Assembly (NCBI GenBank): GCA_963971575.1
Contig: OZ020616.1
Coordinates: forward strand, 27,818,306 to 27,882,305
Direction: 5' to 3'
DNA length: 64,000 nucleotides
Source: Liopterus haemorrhoidalis
Lineage: Eukaryota > Arthropoda > Insecta > Coleoptera > Dytiscidae
A model generated the notes under the pieces. The model did not search any database, had not been told where the DNA came from, and saw only the letters and a program-made list of their open reading frames with translations. How positions within the stretch are numbered: position 1 is the stretch's first letter; each line of letters opens with the position of its first letter. A program made the translations under genes and the position numbers. This document shows positions 32,699 through 43,489 of the stretch, piece by piece.

Positions 32699-33291
32699 CA
32701 GCTGTGGCCACCACGGGACCGACCGCCATCACAAAGTACATGTATAAAATACATTCTAGCAGCAGAGTAGTTATTATTGTAATTTCATAATGTTATCGAA
32801 ATTTCGATAACCATAGAAACGTACCTGAATACATAAAAAAAATAAATAAATAAAAAAAAATAATTATTAAAAAAAAATTTCTCAAATAAAAGTTGTTAGT
32901 TATTGCTTTTATAGCAACTGTTAAATAATTTTTTTCAAAATATTTCTGTTATATTTTTCTGAAATATTCGCAAAAATCTTAATATCGACACGAGTAAACT
33001 CCCATTTCTAGTTAACCGATTTTTACCAAAAGTTGATCAACTCGTGCCATTGATGTCAAAAGCATAAATATGAAGTTTCATAAATATCCTTTTAGCCGAA
33101 TTTGCTCTGCACGTGTACACAGACCGACAGACAGACAGACATACAGACAGACAGACCGACAGACATCATTCTAAAAATAGTCAAAACGTTATGTAGGGAC
33201 CTCAATTCGTGGAGATCCATCGAAATCTCGAAATGTCAAAATCGGTATGATTTTACAATACCTCCCTTATATGTATATGTTGGCGGTCGGT
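32699..33291 (+). mobile_element. foldback element family of 12540, copy 2
   Basis: It starts CAGCTGTGGCCACCACGGG and GACCGACCGCCATCACAAAG as in copy 1. It ends TATATGTTGGCGGTCGGT. The middle differs from copy 1 and includes a (GACA)n run. Copy 3 at 39000-39540 matches this version in the opposite orientation. Confidence 0.8.
33118..33166 (+). repeat. (GACA)n microsatellite
   Basis: Interrupted ACAGACAGACAGAC run inside the foldback copy; the same place in copy 3 has TGTCTGTC. It was probably carried by the element. Confidence 0.85.
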
Positions 33292-33895
33292 AAAAAAAAT
33301 AATTACTGACAATCGATTTCACTAGCATTTTCAGTTTATATACGAATACCATTACCTGGATAGCGCAAAACATCCCCCTTTATTTTTTCGTTAGCGAGTT
33401 TTAATAAATTGTGAGCTACTAATGCTTACAATTTCTGAGGGTTCTGTATAGTAGGTACGTTCGATCAATTGAAGAATGAAAATGGGAAAGGCTGAAAGTG
33501 CCAGCATCAAATTATTCATTACTAAAATATTCACATCTTCCCAAATCTAATCGGCTGATTATACGCATTTTTTTGGCAAATATTTCAAACTATTTCAAGC
33601 CTGAAAAAGCACCTAAAAATTTTACCAAGTTGTGGAATATTCAATAAATTTTGAAAAAAAAAAAGAACGTAAATTAATTTTTTTGGCACTTTGACCCTTT
33701 CCCATTTCCTCTCTTTAATTATTGGTACATTCAACATTCATAAACATATATCTGATTGTTATGAAAGGGAAATGGGTGTGCTTTTGTTAATTTTTAAATC
33801 CTAAACTTGATTTTGGTACAAGTTTTTAGTTTCGTATAACACATATTTGCATAACACGGCAATTTATATGGAACCTTGTTACACAGGGTTCAGCG

Positions 33896-34282
33896 TTAGC
33901 TCATCATCTTATTTTTATTCTGAATACGTGAAAACCGTTTACATTTGATTCCGCTTACAGTATTTGCGTAACAATATCGCTATTCAACACATATATTTAT
34001 ACATAAATACAGGTATTTTCCGCTTTAAGAAATCTTGTTTCAAGAATTCCTGGTTTTACGAATTTTTTTCCGAAAATAATATTCGTCGTAGTAGCCAGTG
34101 GGGGCACAAATGCAGTCGCGGCCAAGTAGGCCTCAATTGGCCCATTATAATTCAGTTTTGTCACTATACAAGTTCCCGAGTCATGTACTAATAAACTTGT
34201 AAAGGCATAAAATATCTGTATATAAACGGATACGAAATGATATTAAAGATTTCAGATTTCATAACCTCGTATTATACAACGA
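33896..34282. other. AT-rich spacer
   Basis: No supported gene. The 75-codon frame at 33964-34191 is not recognised. Confidence 0.35.
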
Positions 34283-34383
34283 GCATGGAATGATGATCAT
34301 TTCACACTAGTATGAAAGTTGCGCAACGAGCCGCAGGCGAGTAGCGCAATTCATATAAGTGCGAAATGATCATCATTCCATGC
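34283..34383. repeat. strong inverted repeat (cruciform) with GC-rich loop
   Basis: GCATGGAATGATGATCATTT(C) at 34283-34303 is perfectly inverted at 34363-34383. Inner arms continue imperfectly (CACTAGTATGAAAGTTGCGC against GCGCAATTCATATAAGTG). The loop reads AACGAGCCGCAGGCGAGTA. AAGCCGTAGGCGAGTTTTG at 41541-41560 shares the loop motif. Confidence 0.85.
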
Positions 34384-35687
34384 AAGATTCATACTATGCT
34401 TTTTCCACGACTATAACTTTATTACTTATTTAATTTTTATTCAGTTCCCTTCAAAACTAACAATAATTTGACAGTTGCTTTCAACCGATTTATTACGTTG
34501 CCTAGCAACGGTTATGTACCTACGTGTCATACGGAATGTAAATTCAGTTAAAATAACAATATTTGCGTCAGATGATTAGCTGAATGACCAACTCTATCAA
34601 AAAATATATTTGCAAAATTCGACAACTTTAACTATATTAGTTAATTTTAATCCGGTTTCCTTTACAAATTAAAAATAATTTGACATATGAGCCCCTTGCT
34701 CTCTTTTAAGGTTCATTAACTGCAACGTATTTTGTACATTATTTGCACTCATTTTCAATATTTTATCGGCATTTCACTCAATAAAACTAGCGGCAAAGGT
34801 TTATGACCCATTAATGTGTCTATATAGGTATATTTCTCACAGCTCGATTCGGAGAATTTAACGAACCGGAACGCCACTTCAAAATCATTTTGCGATCAAC
34901 AATACAACAACATTTCAATAATTTGATGAACCGAAACGATATTTTCAATAATTTCACGAACCGGAATACAGTTCCGGGTTGCACTGGTACATTACAGCCC
35001 TGTTGTTAAATAAAGTTATTATTATAAAGACGAAAAATAGTCCTTCATAATGTAATATATGCAAAAGTTTTCCCTGTGAATATAGATATATACAAAATTT
35101 TAATGTAAATCACAAAATAAAATTAGTTTAAGTTTCATATTATTATTTTTTGTTATAAGGTCTCTTTGTTACTAAATATAAAAAAGCAATGAAACCTTTT
35201 AAACTTTGATTTTTATAGTTTTGAACCGTGGTTATCGCCTTGTTTTATTATATAAAATTTCAGTTAAAATTTATCACAATAAGAAATCCTACATTTATAA
35301 AACCATTTTGTAATAAAAAAGAGTCGTGATTCATAGCAAATTATTAAAAATAACAACGGATATATTATGTAAGTAAACACATTTCCGTAGGTCGTAAAAT
35401 GTTTATTGTTCTTGAACGCCGTATAAAGTAAGCTAAAAATAATTACAGATTTATGTAGCATAATTTGTGCAATTAATGTCTAAAAGTTCTGCCTTAACTT
35501 TTACGATATTAAGAATAATCAATACTTTTATACATTAAACCTTATGTGTGCTTTTATTAGCACTTCAACGTTTAATATTATTTATATCTTATTTTAAAAT
35601 TGAATCTTTACCTATATGGGGGAATGATAGTAAATCTGCGAAGATTTGTTTGTTCGCAGCAAGTATATATTGTTAGGCATATTAATG
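34384..35687. other. AT-rich spacer
   Basis: AACGAACCGGAA-type words recur at about 34860-34980 (AATTTAACGAACCGGAACG, ATTTGATGAACCGAAACG, ATTTCACGAACCGGAATAC), probably an old transposon terminus. Confidence 0.35.
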
Positions 35688-36191
35688 CTGCGTTCAGAAC
35701 CTCGAAATTAGGAATTAGAATTAGTACTTAGAATTAACGTAAATGTTTGTTATACGTAACTGTACGTTATCGTTCACAACCTTCAAAATTAATACTTATA
35801 TGTACTTATAAATTAAAATTAGATGTCTGTAGACTTCAAACCCTTACTTTAATTTATAATTGGCGCATGCGCAGTAGGCACTTGTCAACCTAAAAATTTC
35901 TATGACCATATTTTTTTGCTTCTATCCACATCTTTATGTTTTCATGAGCATAAATATAATTTTTTCCTCTGTTTTAATTCTTTTCAGAACAATGAAACAC
36001 TCAAAAACTCATTAGCCAATAAAAACAGCTGTCAAGTATCGATCGATAAAGTAGAAATCGATAAAAATATCTGTCAGTGGCTTAATTTCTTAATTTATAT
36101 TGTGAACGAAACTTAATTTCTATGAACTAATTTTATGTTAAGTACTAATTTTACGTTAATTCTAATTTATAATTTGGAGGTTCTGAACGAA
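35688..36191. mobile_element. MITE family with CTGCGTTCAGAAC ends, copy 1
   Basis: CTGCGTTCAGAACCTCGAAA and AATTAGAATTAGTAC at the left mirror TAATTCTAATTTATAATT and TGGAGGTTCTGAACGAA at the right. A second copy, interrupted by an insertion, is at 56425-56927; a related element with CTGCGTTCAAAGCTC ends is at 48571-49160. The 66-codon frame inside is not recognised. Confidence 0.8.
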
Positions 36192-36359
36192 TCATAAATC
36201 ATCTACTCCTAATTGTTTACTGTATTGTCCATACGTGCGAGTATGAAAAGTACATATTAAAATTCAGAAACTTTTGAAAGAATAATCAACGTGAGGACTG
36301 CCGGAGGATTCCATCTAGAAACTTGGAACCATACTTGAGATGCGCTCGCATCAGGACCC

Positions 36360-37088
36360 AGCTATATATGAGGAGGTACAAAACAAAACCAGCTTTGTCA
36401 CAGTCATCAAAACTTTGGGTATTCAAAAAAAAAAAACCTTTTTCGAGTTTTATCACTACAATGATTTGTTTTTGATAAATCTAATGTTTATGGTAATACG
36501 ATTAAGATTAAATAATAATAAAAATTAATAGTTTTTGAGATAATTCACTTTTTTGTTCGGAAAAAGTTGGTTTTGATGAGACTTGTCTAGATAAAGTAGG
36601 TTTTGCTGAGATTTGACTGGATAAAGTTGGTTTTGCACCAAATCGCTTCCAATCTCATTTCTTAAGAACAATATAATAAAAGTAAAATAAATTATTTGAT
36701 GCAAAGGTCATGAATAAAATTTTACTAGAGATTGAAAACAAAAAAATGTTTCAAAAAATTTTCAATTAATTGTTAGGGCAGTTATGTACGTGATATAACT
36801 TGTTATTGTCAACTTGTATTTATCTACATGTGTTTGTAACCTGCGCAAATAGAGAAAATAATAGAATGATGTGATTGGCTGAAATGGAAAAAAGTTGATT
36901 TTGCACCAGACTTGTTTGTGGATAAAGTTGATTCTGTTTTGTCTTCGTTTTGGATATCGTTGATTTTGTTCATATTTTTTCTGTTTTCTGAATAACTTTC
37001 AAGGTAAGAAATAATAATCACATGATATCTCGATTTTGAAAAAAATGTGATAAAGTAGGTTTTACATTGTGCCTCCTCATATAGCTAT
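36360..37088. mobile_element. DNA element with repeated GATAAAGTTGGTTTTG boxes
   Basis: AGCTATATATGAGGAGGTAC at the left mirrors GTGCCTCCTCATATAGCTAT at the right. Inside, at least six variants of GATAAAGTTGGTTTTG occur (about 36560, 36590, 36610, 36890, 36915 and 37049). No transposase is recognised. The boxes may be subterminal binding sites. Confidence 0.7.
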
Positions 37089-37169
37089 CACTGTATAGTT
37101 GGAGAATTGTCTCCAGTCAGTCAGATAAATATTGCAAGCACGGCGTTGCAAAAATTTCGATAGCTTTCG

Positions 37170-37235
37170 AAATAATTCATCATCATCATTGGCGCGACAG
37201 CCCGAGGTGAGCCTAGGTCTCCTGTTTCCAGGTTT
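37170..37235 (-). repeat. possible non-LTR or SINE 3' end with GAT-type tail
   Basis: On the minus strand GGAGACCTAGGCTCACCTCG and GGGCTGTCGCGCCAATGATG end in an ATGATGATGA tail, a common layout for insect non-LTR 3' ends. The body beyond 37240 is AT microsatellite. Confidence 0.4.
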
Positions 37236-37254
37236 CATGACCATATATAACTAT

Positions 37255-37269
37255 ATACAAATATATAAC

Positions 37270-37318
<49 letters not shown>

Positions 37319-37330
37319 AATATATCTATT
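37255..37330 (+). repeat. (TA)n microsatellite
   Basis: An uninterrupted AT run of about 40 bases with related ATATACAAATATAT edges. Confidence 0.9.
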
Positions 37331-37744
37331 CATAGTTCATATTAATATGCATTGCTCAGAATAATTTCTGATTTTAAGAGTTTTTTTAGTAAGTTTTTGC
37401 TAAAATCGTGTTAAAATAAAGAAATTTTAAAAACTACTTTTTGTTCATTAATCTTTTAAACGACACAAAAATATCAATATTTTATATATTAACCTGATCA
37501 AAAATTCCTATTAAACTATTCTGGTTCCCATTAATGTACGTTATTGAGAATTTGGAGAAAATTACATAAAAATATTTGACTTTTTATAATAAAATTTTGT
37601 TTGATTATCTATACAGTAAGAGGCTTTGATACCTCACTCAAAATTTAAAAAAATATTTTTTTTCCATAAATACATATTTGTTTTTATTTTGTCCACTATT
37701 TGATTTTTTAGATCTCTACAGTTTTGCTACATTTGGGTCCAAGA
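37331..37744. other. AT-rich spacer
   Basis: Nothing recognised. Confidence 0.4.
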
Positions 37745-37830
37745 ATTGTACAAGCATGCCAATTTTAAGCTTTCTATGTTAAGCATTTTGTCCACAATTT
37801 CTACCGAACCGACAGACACATGAGTGACTT
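37745..37830 (+). repeat. dispersed repeat motif, copy 2
   Basis: ACAAGCATGCCAATTTTAAG, TTTTGTCCACAATTTCTACC and GACAGACACATGAGTGAC, in the same order as 4355-4440 (minus) and 61695-61795 (plus). Confidence 0.5.
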
Positions 37831-38169
37831 TATAAGGGTTTATTGGTCATATCTGTAGATATACTTGTAAGTAAACCCAAAAAAATTCACAAAAGTGTAA
37901 GTCTTCAAGAGAAGACGAATATTACAACAGAGAATATCTTACTGAATTTTTGTGTTTTCTTTTTAGTGCTTTGTAGGCATAACCCAAAAGCCCTTAAACT
38001 GGCACTCATGTGTCTCTCTGTCCGTCAGTTATTTCGTCTGTCTGTGTGAGAGTTGACATTTAAAATGCCTATACAACTCTTTGGCCGGCATACTGAGTAT
38101 AATAAGACTACAAAAGTATACGTTTCTGCCAGTTATATCTATATAAACAGCCACTCCTTGTTATGTATT

Positions 38170-38310
38170 ATTACTCGAGGCTGAGTCAACCTCTAAACTG
38201 ATTTATTTGTGATGCAGTATCGATAGGTGAAAATGCCGGTGAAATAAGCGGGAGATTGAACCTGCGACTCTATGCTCCGTTAGTAACCGTTTTACCACCG
38301 AGTCACGACA
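38170..38310 (-). repeat. SINE head fragment
   Basis: On the minus strand CGTGACTCGGTGGTAAAACG and GCAGGTTCAATCTCCCG are A- and B-box-like sequences. CGGAGCATAGAGTC and TTAGAGGTTGACTCAGCC follow as in the SINE at 28480-28775. The tail is absent. Confidence 0.65.
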
Positions 38311-38821
38311 GCTCATATAAAGAAACATAATGATGATTGATTTTAAATTGAACTTATAATTACTCATTTAATTGTAAATTATATATTTAAATGTGCAGGT
38401 GTAATGAAACATTGAAAGGTAATATTTCCTTAACGAAACTATTCATAGACAAATATTATTTTCTTTTTTTAAGCTGTAGTTCAAGATATTACATAAATAA
38501 AATAAACAAAAACAAAATAATAGTACTTTGATATTAACATCTTCAGATCTAATCTTGTAGCCCTCTAGCAGTTCTTAGATTATTTAAATTATTTTAGCTT
38601 ATCTTATTGGAAACAACAGATGTACGCAAGGATTTTATGCTCCAAGCAATTCTAGCTGTAGTGAAATATAATGCAAACAATATTTATAAATCTTCTAATA
38701 TTTCATTATTTCTTTTAAAAAATACACAGATTTTACATTTTTAAATCAGACAACATAATCCTTCTTCTCACTCTATCGTCACGCTATTTTATAGAAATTT
38801 CTTTATAAAGTTTATCTATAT
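38311..38821. other. AT-rich spacer
   Basis: Nothing recognised. Confidence 0.4.
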
Positions 38822-39646
38822 CGGGGGTTCCCAATTTAGTCGATATGGATCTTCCAAGGATCGATTCGGACTTGGGAGTCGATGGAAGAAAGGTGAATAT
38901 TTCTACTATTATAGTTCCGACGGCGTTGGGCTGTTGTTGGGGCCATGGTCGGCACATTTGCTATTCTTTTCGTTTTCAGTTATCCCTTTCTTTTAACAGA
39001 CCGCCAACATATATAAGGGAGGTATTGTGATCATACCGATTTTGACATTTTGAGATTTCGATGGATCTCCACGAATTGTGGTCCCTACATAACGTTTTGA
39101 CTATTTTTAGCATTTAGCATGATGTCTGTCCGTCGATCTGTATGTCTGTCTGTGTACACGTGCAGAGCAAATACGGCTGAAAGGATTTCTATGAAACTTC
39201 ATATTTAAGCTTTTGACATCAATGGCACGAGATAATCAACTTTTGGTAAAAATGTGTTAACTAGAAATGAAAGTTTACTCGTGTCGGTTTTAAGATTTTT
39301 GCGAATATTCCAAAACAGAGAAATATTTCGAAAAAATTTATTTGACAAAAGTTGCTAGAAAAGCAATATCTAACAACTTTTCTTTGAGACATTTTTTGAT
39401 GAAACGAAAACGTTTCCATGGTCATGATAAATAATATCTCTGTTAGAAAATATTGGGCCAAGTTATTTCTACTCTGCTGCTAGAATGTCTTTTATACAAG
39501 TACTTTGTGATGGCGGTCGGTCCTGTGGTGGCCACAGCTGATTTATTAACTCGGCTTAGGGCTTATGCATTTTATTTTTAAAGGGGGTCGATATAAAGTC
39601 GAGAATTTATTGAAGGGGTAATCGGTAAAAAAAAATTGAGGACCCC
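38822..39646. mobile_element. hAT-like element interrupted by a foldback copy
   Basis: CGGGGGTTCCCAATTTAGTC at the left and ATTGAGGACCCCTT at the right are inverted. GGATCGATTCGGACTTGGGA and GGGGGTCGATATAAAGTCGA lie just inside. The foldback copy 39000-39540 sits within it. No convincing 8 bp duplication and no transposase, so the class is tentative. Confidence 0.4.
39000..39540 (-). mobile_element. foldback element family of 12540, copy 3
   Basis: Reverse complement of copy 2: it begins ACCGCCAACATATATAAGG and ends GATGGCGGTCGG then GTGGTGGCCACAGCTG. The shared internal text (TGCTCTGCACGTGTACACAG in one orientation) confirms the relation. Confidence 0.8.
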
Positions 39647-40433
39647 TTATATATACAAATGAAAATGAAACGGAAAATTTGTTCAAATATCACGCAAAAA
39701 CTACTGAACAGATCTTTGTTAATTTTGAACATGAATTGTAGACTTAACCGGTCTCATGCACATTTTGATAAATTTTTTTTTGATAATTTTGAAAATGTTT
39801 ATTAATTAATGAGCGATTAATTAAAAACGATTTCTCATTACCTGCAACAGGTGCGAGAGAGACAGAATATCCACACCGCATAAGCTAAATTTTAAGATTT
39901 TGTTCAGAACCTTTTATTGGTACATCGGAGAGAAAATTTACTTCACCTACGTGTTCAGGGCATCGTTTCTGATAATATGGACCTATTTTTATGTTTCCAA
40001 CAGCTCCTTAATTTTTATAAAATAATAAAAACAAATACTTTGCATTTATCACGGGGTTGAATTACTTAGAAATATAAATGATATGAACTCCGGTTTTGAT
40101 AATCCTAAAATATTATATTTTATACGAATTTATTCAGCAAATGTTTCTGTACACTACAGACCCTTTATACGTCTTTAAAATTTCCCAAATTTTTATAAAC
40201 AAATTAATAACATTAGAAAATTCTGCATTAAGTATGTTTGCAACAGTAAACGAATATGTTGCAGTAGTGGGGATAGGTTAAATGACATGTTTGTTGAGTT
40301 CAGTTTTTTTATCTATTACTTGACGTATTATTAAACAAAAGAGATAATCTTAATAAAATAAATATCAATATAAGATCTTCTATTTCTCCTACATTTGCCA
40401 TAATCCTGAACGAAGTACGGGAACCTTAGCTAG
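39647..40433 (+). mobile_element. non-autonomous Helitron-like element
   Basis: The 3' edge is canonical: hairpin CCTGAAC-GAA-GTACGGG (40405-40421, one mismatch, one wobble), then AACCTTAGCTAG ending in CTAG at 40430-40433, followed by T. Near the proposed 5' edge CTTATATATACAAATGAAAA and CGCAAAAACTACTGAACAGA resemble common Helitron starts. The 5' boundary is uncertain because it abuts the hAT-like end at 39646. No Rep/helicase coding. Confidence 0.55.
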
Positions 40434-42007
40434 TATAGTTCATGAGACTTTACATGCCGATTGATCGAGATAGAACTGATAAACAAATATACATATTTTG
40501 AGTTTAATTTTGACGACCATCTAGATTGAAGCATACCCTTTTTCTAACGGTTGTTGGCCAAGTAAATCTTCCTCGTAAGTGCCTAAAGTATAGTAGACCT
40601 ATAATATTTCTCTCTAATAACGATTTTTTATAATTTTAATCAACAATTATAATAGTTTAATGTAGTAACAAAAACAATGAAGATGCAAATACACAACTAA
40701 TCAATCATAGATCATGGCAAGGTAAAATTTATATATTCAACAGTGTAGGAAAATACATGGAAATAAGATACAACCAATGGCATAAGAAATTAGGGTTTAA
40801 TGGGTTGAACTCCATTCCCATTGGGTCTATTTCATGGAACTTTAATACAAATCAGCATTAAAATGTGACGCTGTCCTAAGCCTAGGGTACCTAGGTAACA
40901 AATTGTGACCAACTCGACCGCACTATGTTAATTGTATCCCAATAGTCGTATGGTACACGTACACAGTGAAGTGCATAAGTTTTATGACAAAATTATAAAA
41001 AAATTGACGCACAAATTAAAATTACTTTACACTACAACTATAACTTGCACATTGCTGAAAATGAACTAACCTCTCATTGTGATTAAATAGACATTAGGTG
41101 GTGGTACCTATAGTTGAATTTGTTTAAGAAGTACATGACGTCATCGAGCAATAAATCATTTTGTGTGACGTTACTACTGTCAAACGGGTATTTAAAAATG
41201 GATGTTGTAGGACAATTCAGTACATTGATGTTTATGAGATTATTAACATAAACTTCGCCAAGTTTTAGTGCCGTTGCGGGTTTCGGACATTGTGGGGATA
41301 AATATGCAGTCTTTTTATCGATTCCCGAAAAAATTGCCCAAAATCACTATCTACATTACTATCTATATCGATTGGACTTTTAATTAATTATTATTATGGA
41401 CATTATCCAAAATATTATGCAATAAAAAAGTATGTCATAATTGCTCAAGACTTGGTTAGTTAGTCAGTAACTTATTTAGAAAAATAGTATTTGTTTAACA
41501 AATAAAATAGACTATATTCACGAGGACGAAGTTTACCACCAAAGCCGTAGGCGAGTTTTGTAATTATCTGAGTGTAATATAGCCATTATATGCGAGTCAA
41601 ATATAATATTTCATCTACAACTATACACTTTTATCATTAGAATAGTAAATTTAATTTAAAAACACAGAAATTCTGAGCGTCAATTGTAAAACTTTAGAAC
41701 TGACGTCTTCAAGTTGGCTTACCATCAGCTGTTATATATTGTATATTCTAACATAAATAATATTCTAATTGTAAAGATGGACTAATTTTAACTAATCAAT
41801 TTACTAAATAAAAACTTGCAGTATATAAATCGTTCATTATACAAGGATGATCACGCAGGCGCGTCACAATATACACGGCGTATAATATGAGCAGCTTTAT
41901 GTATTTACAGTCGGACACATAATGGATTTATTATTTGATGATCGTAGATAAAATTATTTTCTTGATTTGAAAGAGTTGATTCTTAATTCATTTCAAAATG
42001 CTTATGG
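40434..42007. other. AT-rich spacer
   Basis: No gene recognised. 41521-41580 contains CGAGGACGAAGTTTACCACC and AAGCCGTAGGCGAGTTTTG, which shares the loop motif of the cruciform at 34283-34383. Confidence 0.4.
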
Positions 42008-42015
42008 GTTCCTAA

Positions 42016-43254
42016 TAGAGATGGGTCGTTCATGAACTTACCGGCTCAATACACTGACCGAAGTGACACGGTTCATGAAATTGAAATGAGCCGGCTCACG
42101 GCTCACTACATAGTTTCAAGAATACGATTGATCGGGCGATTGTGAGCAGTGACCGAAGTGATCCGGATCTGGATCGATGTTATGTTGAACTTCGCGAGAA
42201 TTCGGCTTGTAATGTTTTATCATTAAGTGTATTTTGTCATCAATTTGTAGGGCCGTCTATTTGAAACTAATCGGCTTAGTCTGTATAGTCCGTACCAAAT
42301 TAGTTTTGAAGATCGCAATAAAATAATAAAAGTTAGGGAACTCATAAAATTACAATAAAAGTGATATAACTAAGCGTGTCAACCCATAGCCGTAGGGATT
42401 AGTTTTTCACATTACGAATCTTACTTAAAGGATTAACAAAACCAAGTATACTTAATTATAGTTAGTACTTAAACGTATGTATGCGCCACTGACCGTTGAC
42501 TGTTTACAACGTGGTTGTAAACATGAACCCTAGTTTTTTTGTAGTTTAACAATGTGATTATAGTTATACGGGATAATTTTTTTATGCCGATCTTCAAAAA
42601 TAATATGGTATGTTGTATACTTTCTTACAACCATACTATATAAAAATATTAAAAATATTACCCAAATCCCAGATGTCCGATTTATAAGGGCAAGAAACAT
42701 CGCCATAAACTTAACACATCTGGTTTAAAATACAGGTTTTAACTACATAAATTGAATTGTTTGTTTACTATTAACTCGGCAAAAATGTTAGATAATTCAC
42801 TTCTATAGATTTTTATTTATTTAACTTCATTATTTCTTTATAACAAAATAATGAGGAAGACAGAGATAGAAAGAGAGAGAGAGAAGAATTTGTCAATAAG
42901 TCATCATTTACGTCTTAATTCATACTAATAATATTAACAAGAATAAATGTAATAAAGCGGCAAATACTCGACGTTTTTATCGCATTTATTCAAGTCGACC
43001 AAACAATTCCGCTTTCCGTTGTCTGTTCATATAATGTAAGAGCCGGTTGAGCGACGTTCTACCTACATATTGTAAACCAACAACCGTGTTGAACGGTGGG
43101 AGAACTGATAACTGACCGACCCGATTAACGGGGACACGTTTACTTAGTCGGATCACTGAGCCGGGTCCCTGAGCCGGATCAATTACCCGGCTCAGCAAAC
43201 TGAACGACCTTCACTGATCCGGTTCCGCAAACTGAGCCGAAATTCCCATCCCTA
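42016..43254. mobile_element. hAT-type element with GAGCCGGCTC subterminal repeats
   Basis: TAGAGATGGGTCGTTC at the left and CCGAAATTCCCATCCCTA at the right are inverted ends. Flanks GTTCCTAA (42008-42015) and GTCCCTAA (43255-43262) form an 8 bp duplication with one mismatch. GAGCCGG/CCGGCTC, GTTCATGAAC and GATCCGG recur within about 200 bp of each end. No transposase is recognised, so it is non-autonomous. A deleted relative is at 49728-50299. The open frame on the minus strand at 42986-43198 is a by-product of the repeats. Confidence 0.85.
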
Positions 43255-43489
43255 GTCCCTAATACCACAAGCAAAACAGAAATTTATAAAATTAATGTAA
43301 TTTTACAGGTTAACATATTTTTAAATTATATTAGAGCTTGAGGTTGAGATTTTATATATATTTTCCATACATAAAATCTCAAGCTCACTCTATATATCTT
43401 TAATTATTTATTCCTCCTTTCGCAAAGTATTCCATCGTTAATATAATACCGTTGGTCGTAATATTCAGCCTACGCCAGTAACTATCAGG
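43255..43489. other. short spacer between two hAT elements
   Basis: A hairpin-like GAGCTTGAGGTTGAGATTTTA / TAAAATCTCAAGCTC inverted repeat at about 43335-43386 is the only structure seen. Confidence 0.4.

Larger units (their letters stand above)
31973..33895 (+). mobile_element. pogo/Tigger-like element, decayed, with a foldback insertion
   Basis: GGTAACCTCCGTATAACACA at the left, a second AACCTCTATAAAACACGGC at about 32041, and TTTGCATAACACGGC ... GGAACCTTGTTACACAGG at the right resemble Tigger termini (CCTC.GTATAACACGG-type). The transposase remnant at 32104-32230 lies inside. The foldback copy 32699-33291 is inserted in it. Edges are approximate because no TA duplication could be confirmed. 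Confidence 0.45.

Noticed and set aside
33102..33293. Open frame rich in TDRQTDIQTDR
   Set aside because: Translation of a (GACA)n microsatellite inside a foldback element.
42986..43198. 70-codon open frame on the minus strand
   Set aside because: It lies in the subterminal GAGCCGG repeats of a hAT element and has no family resemblance.
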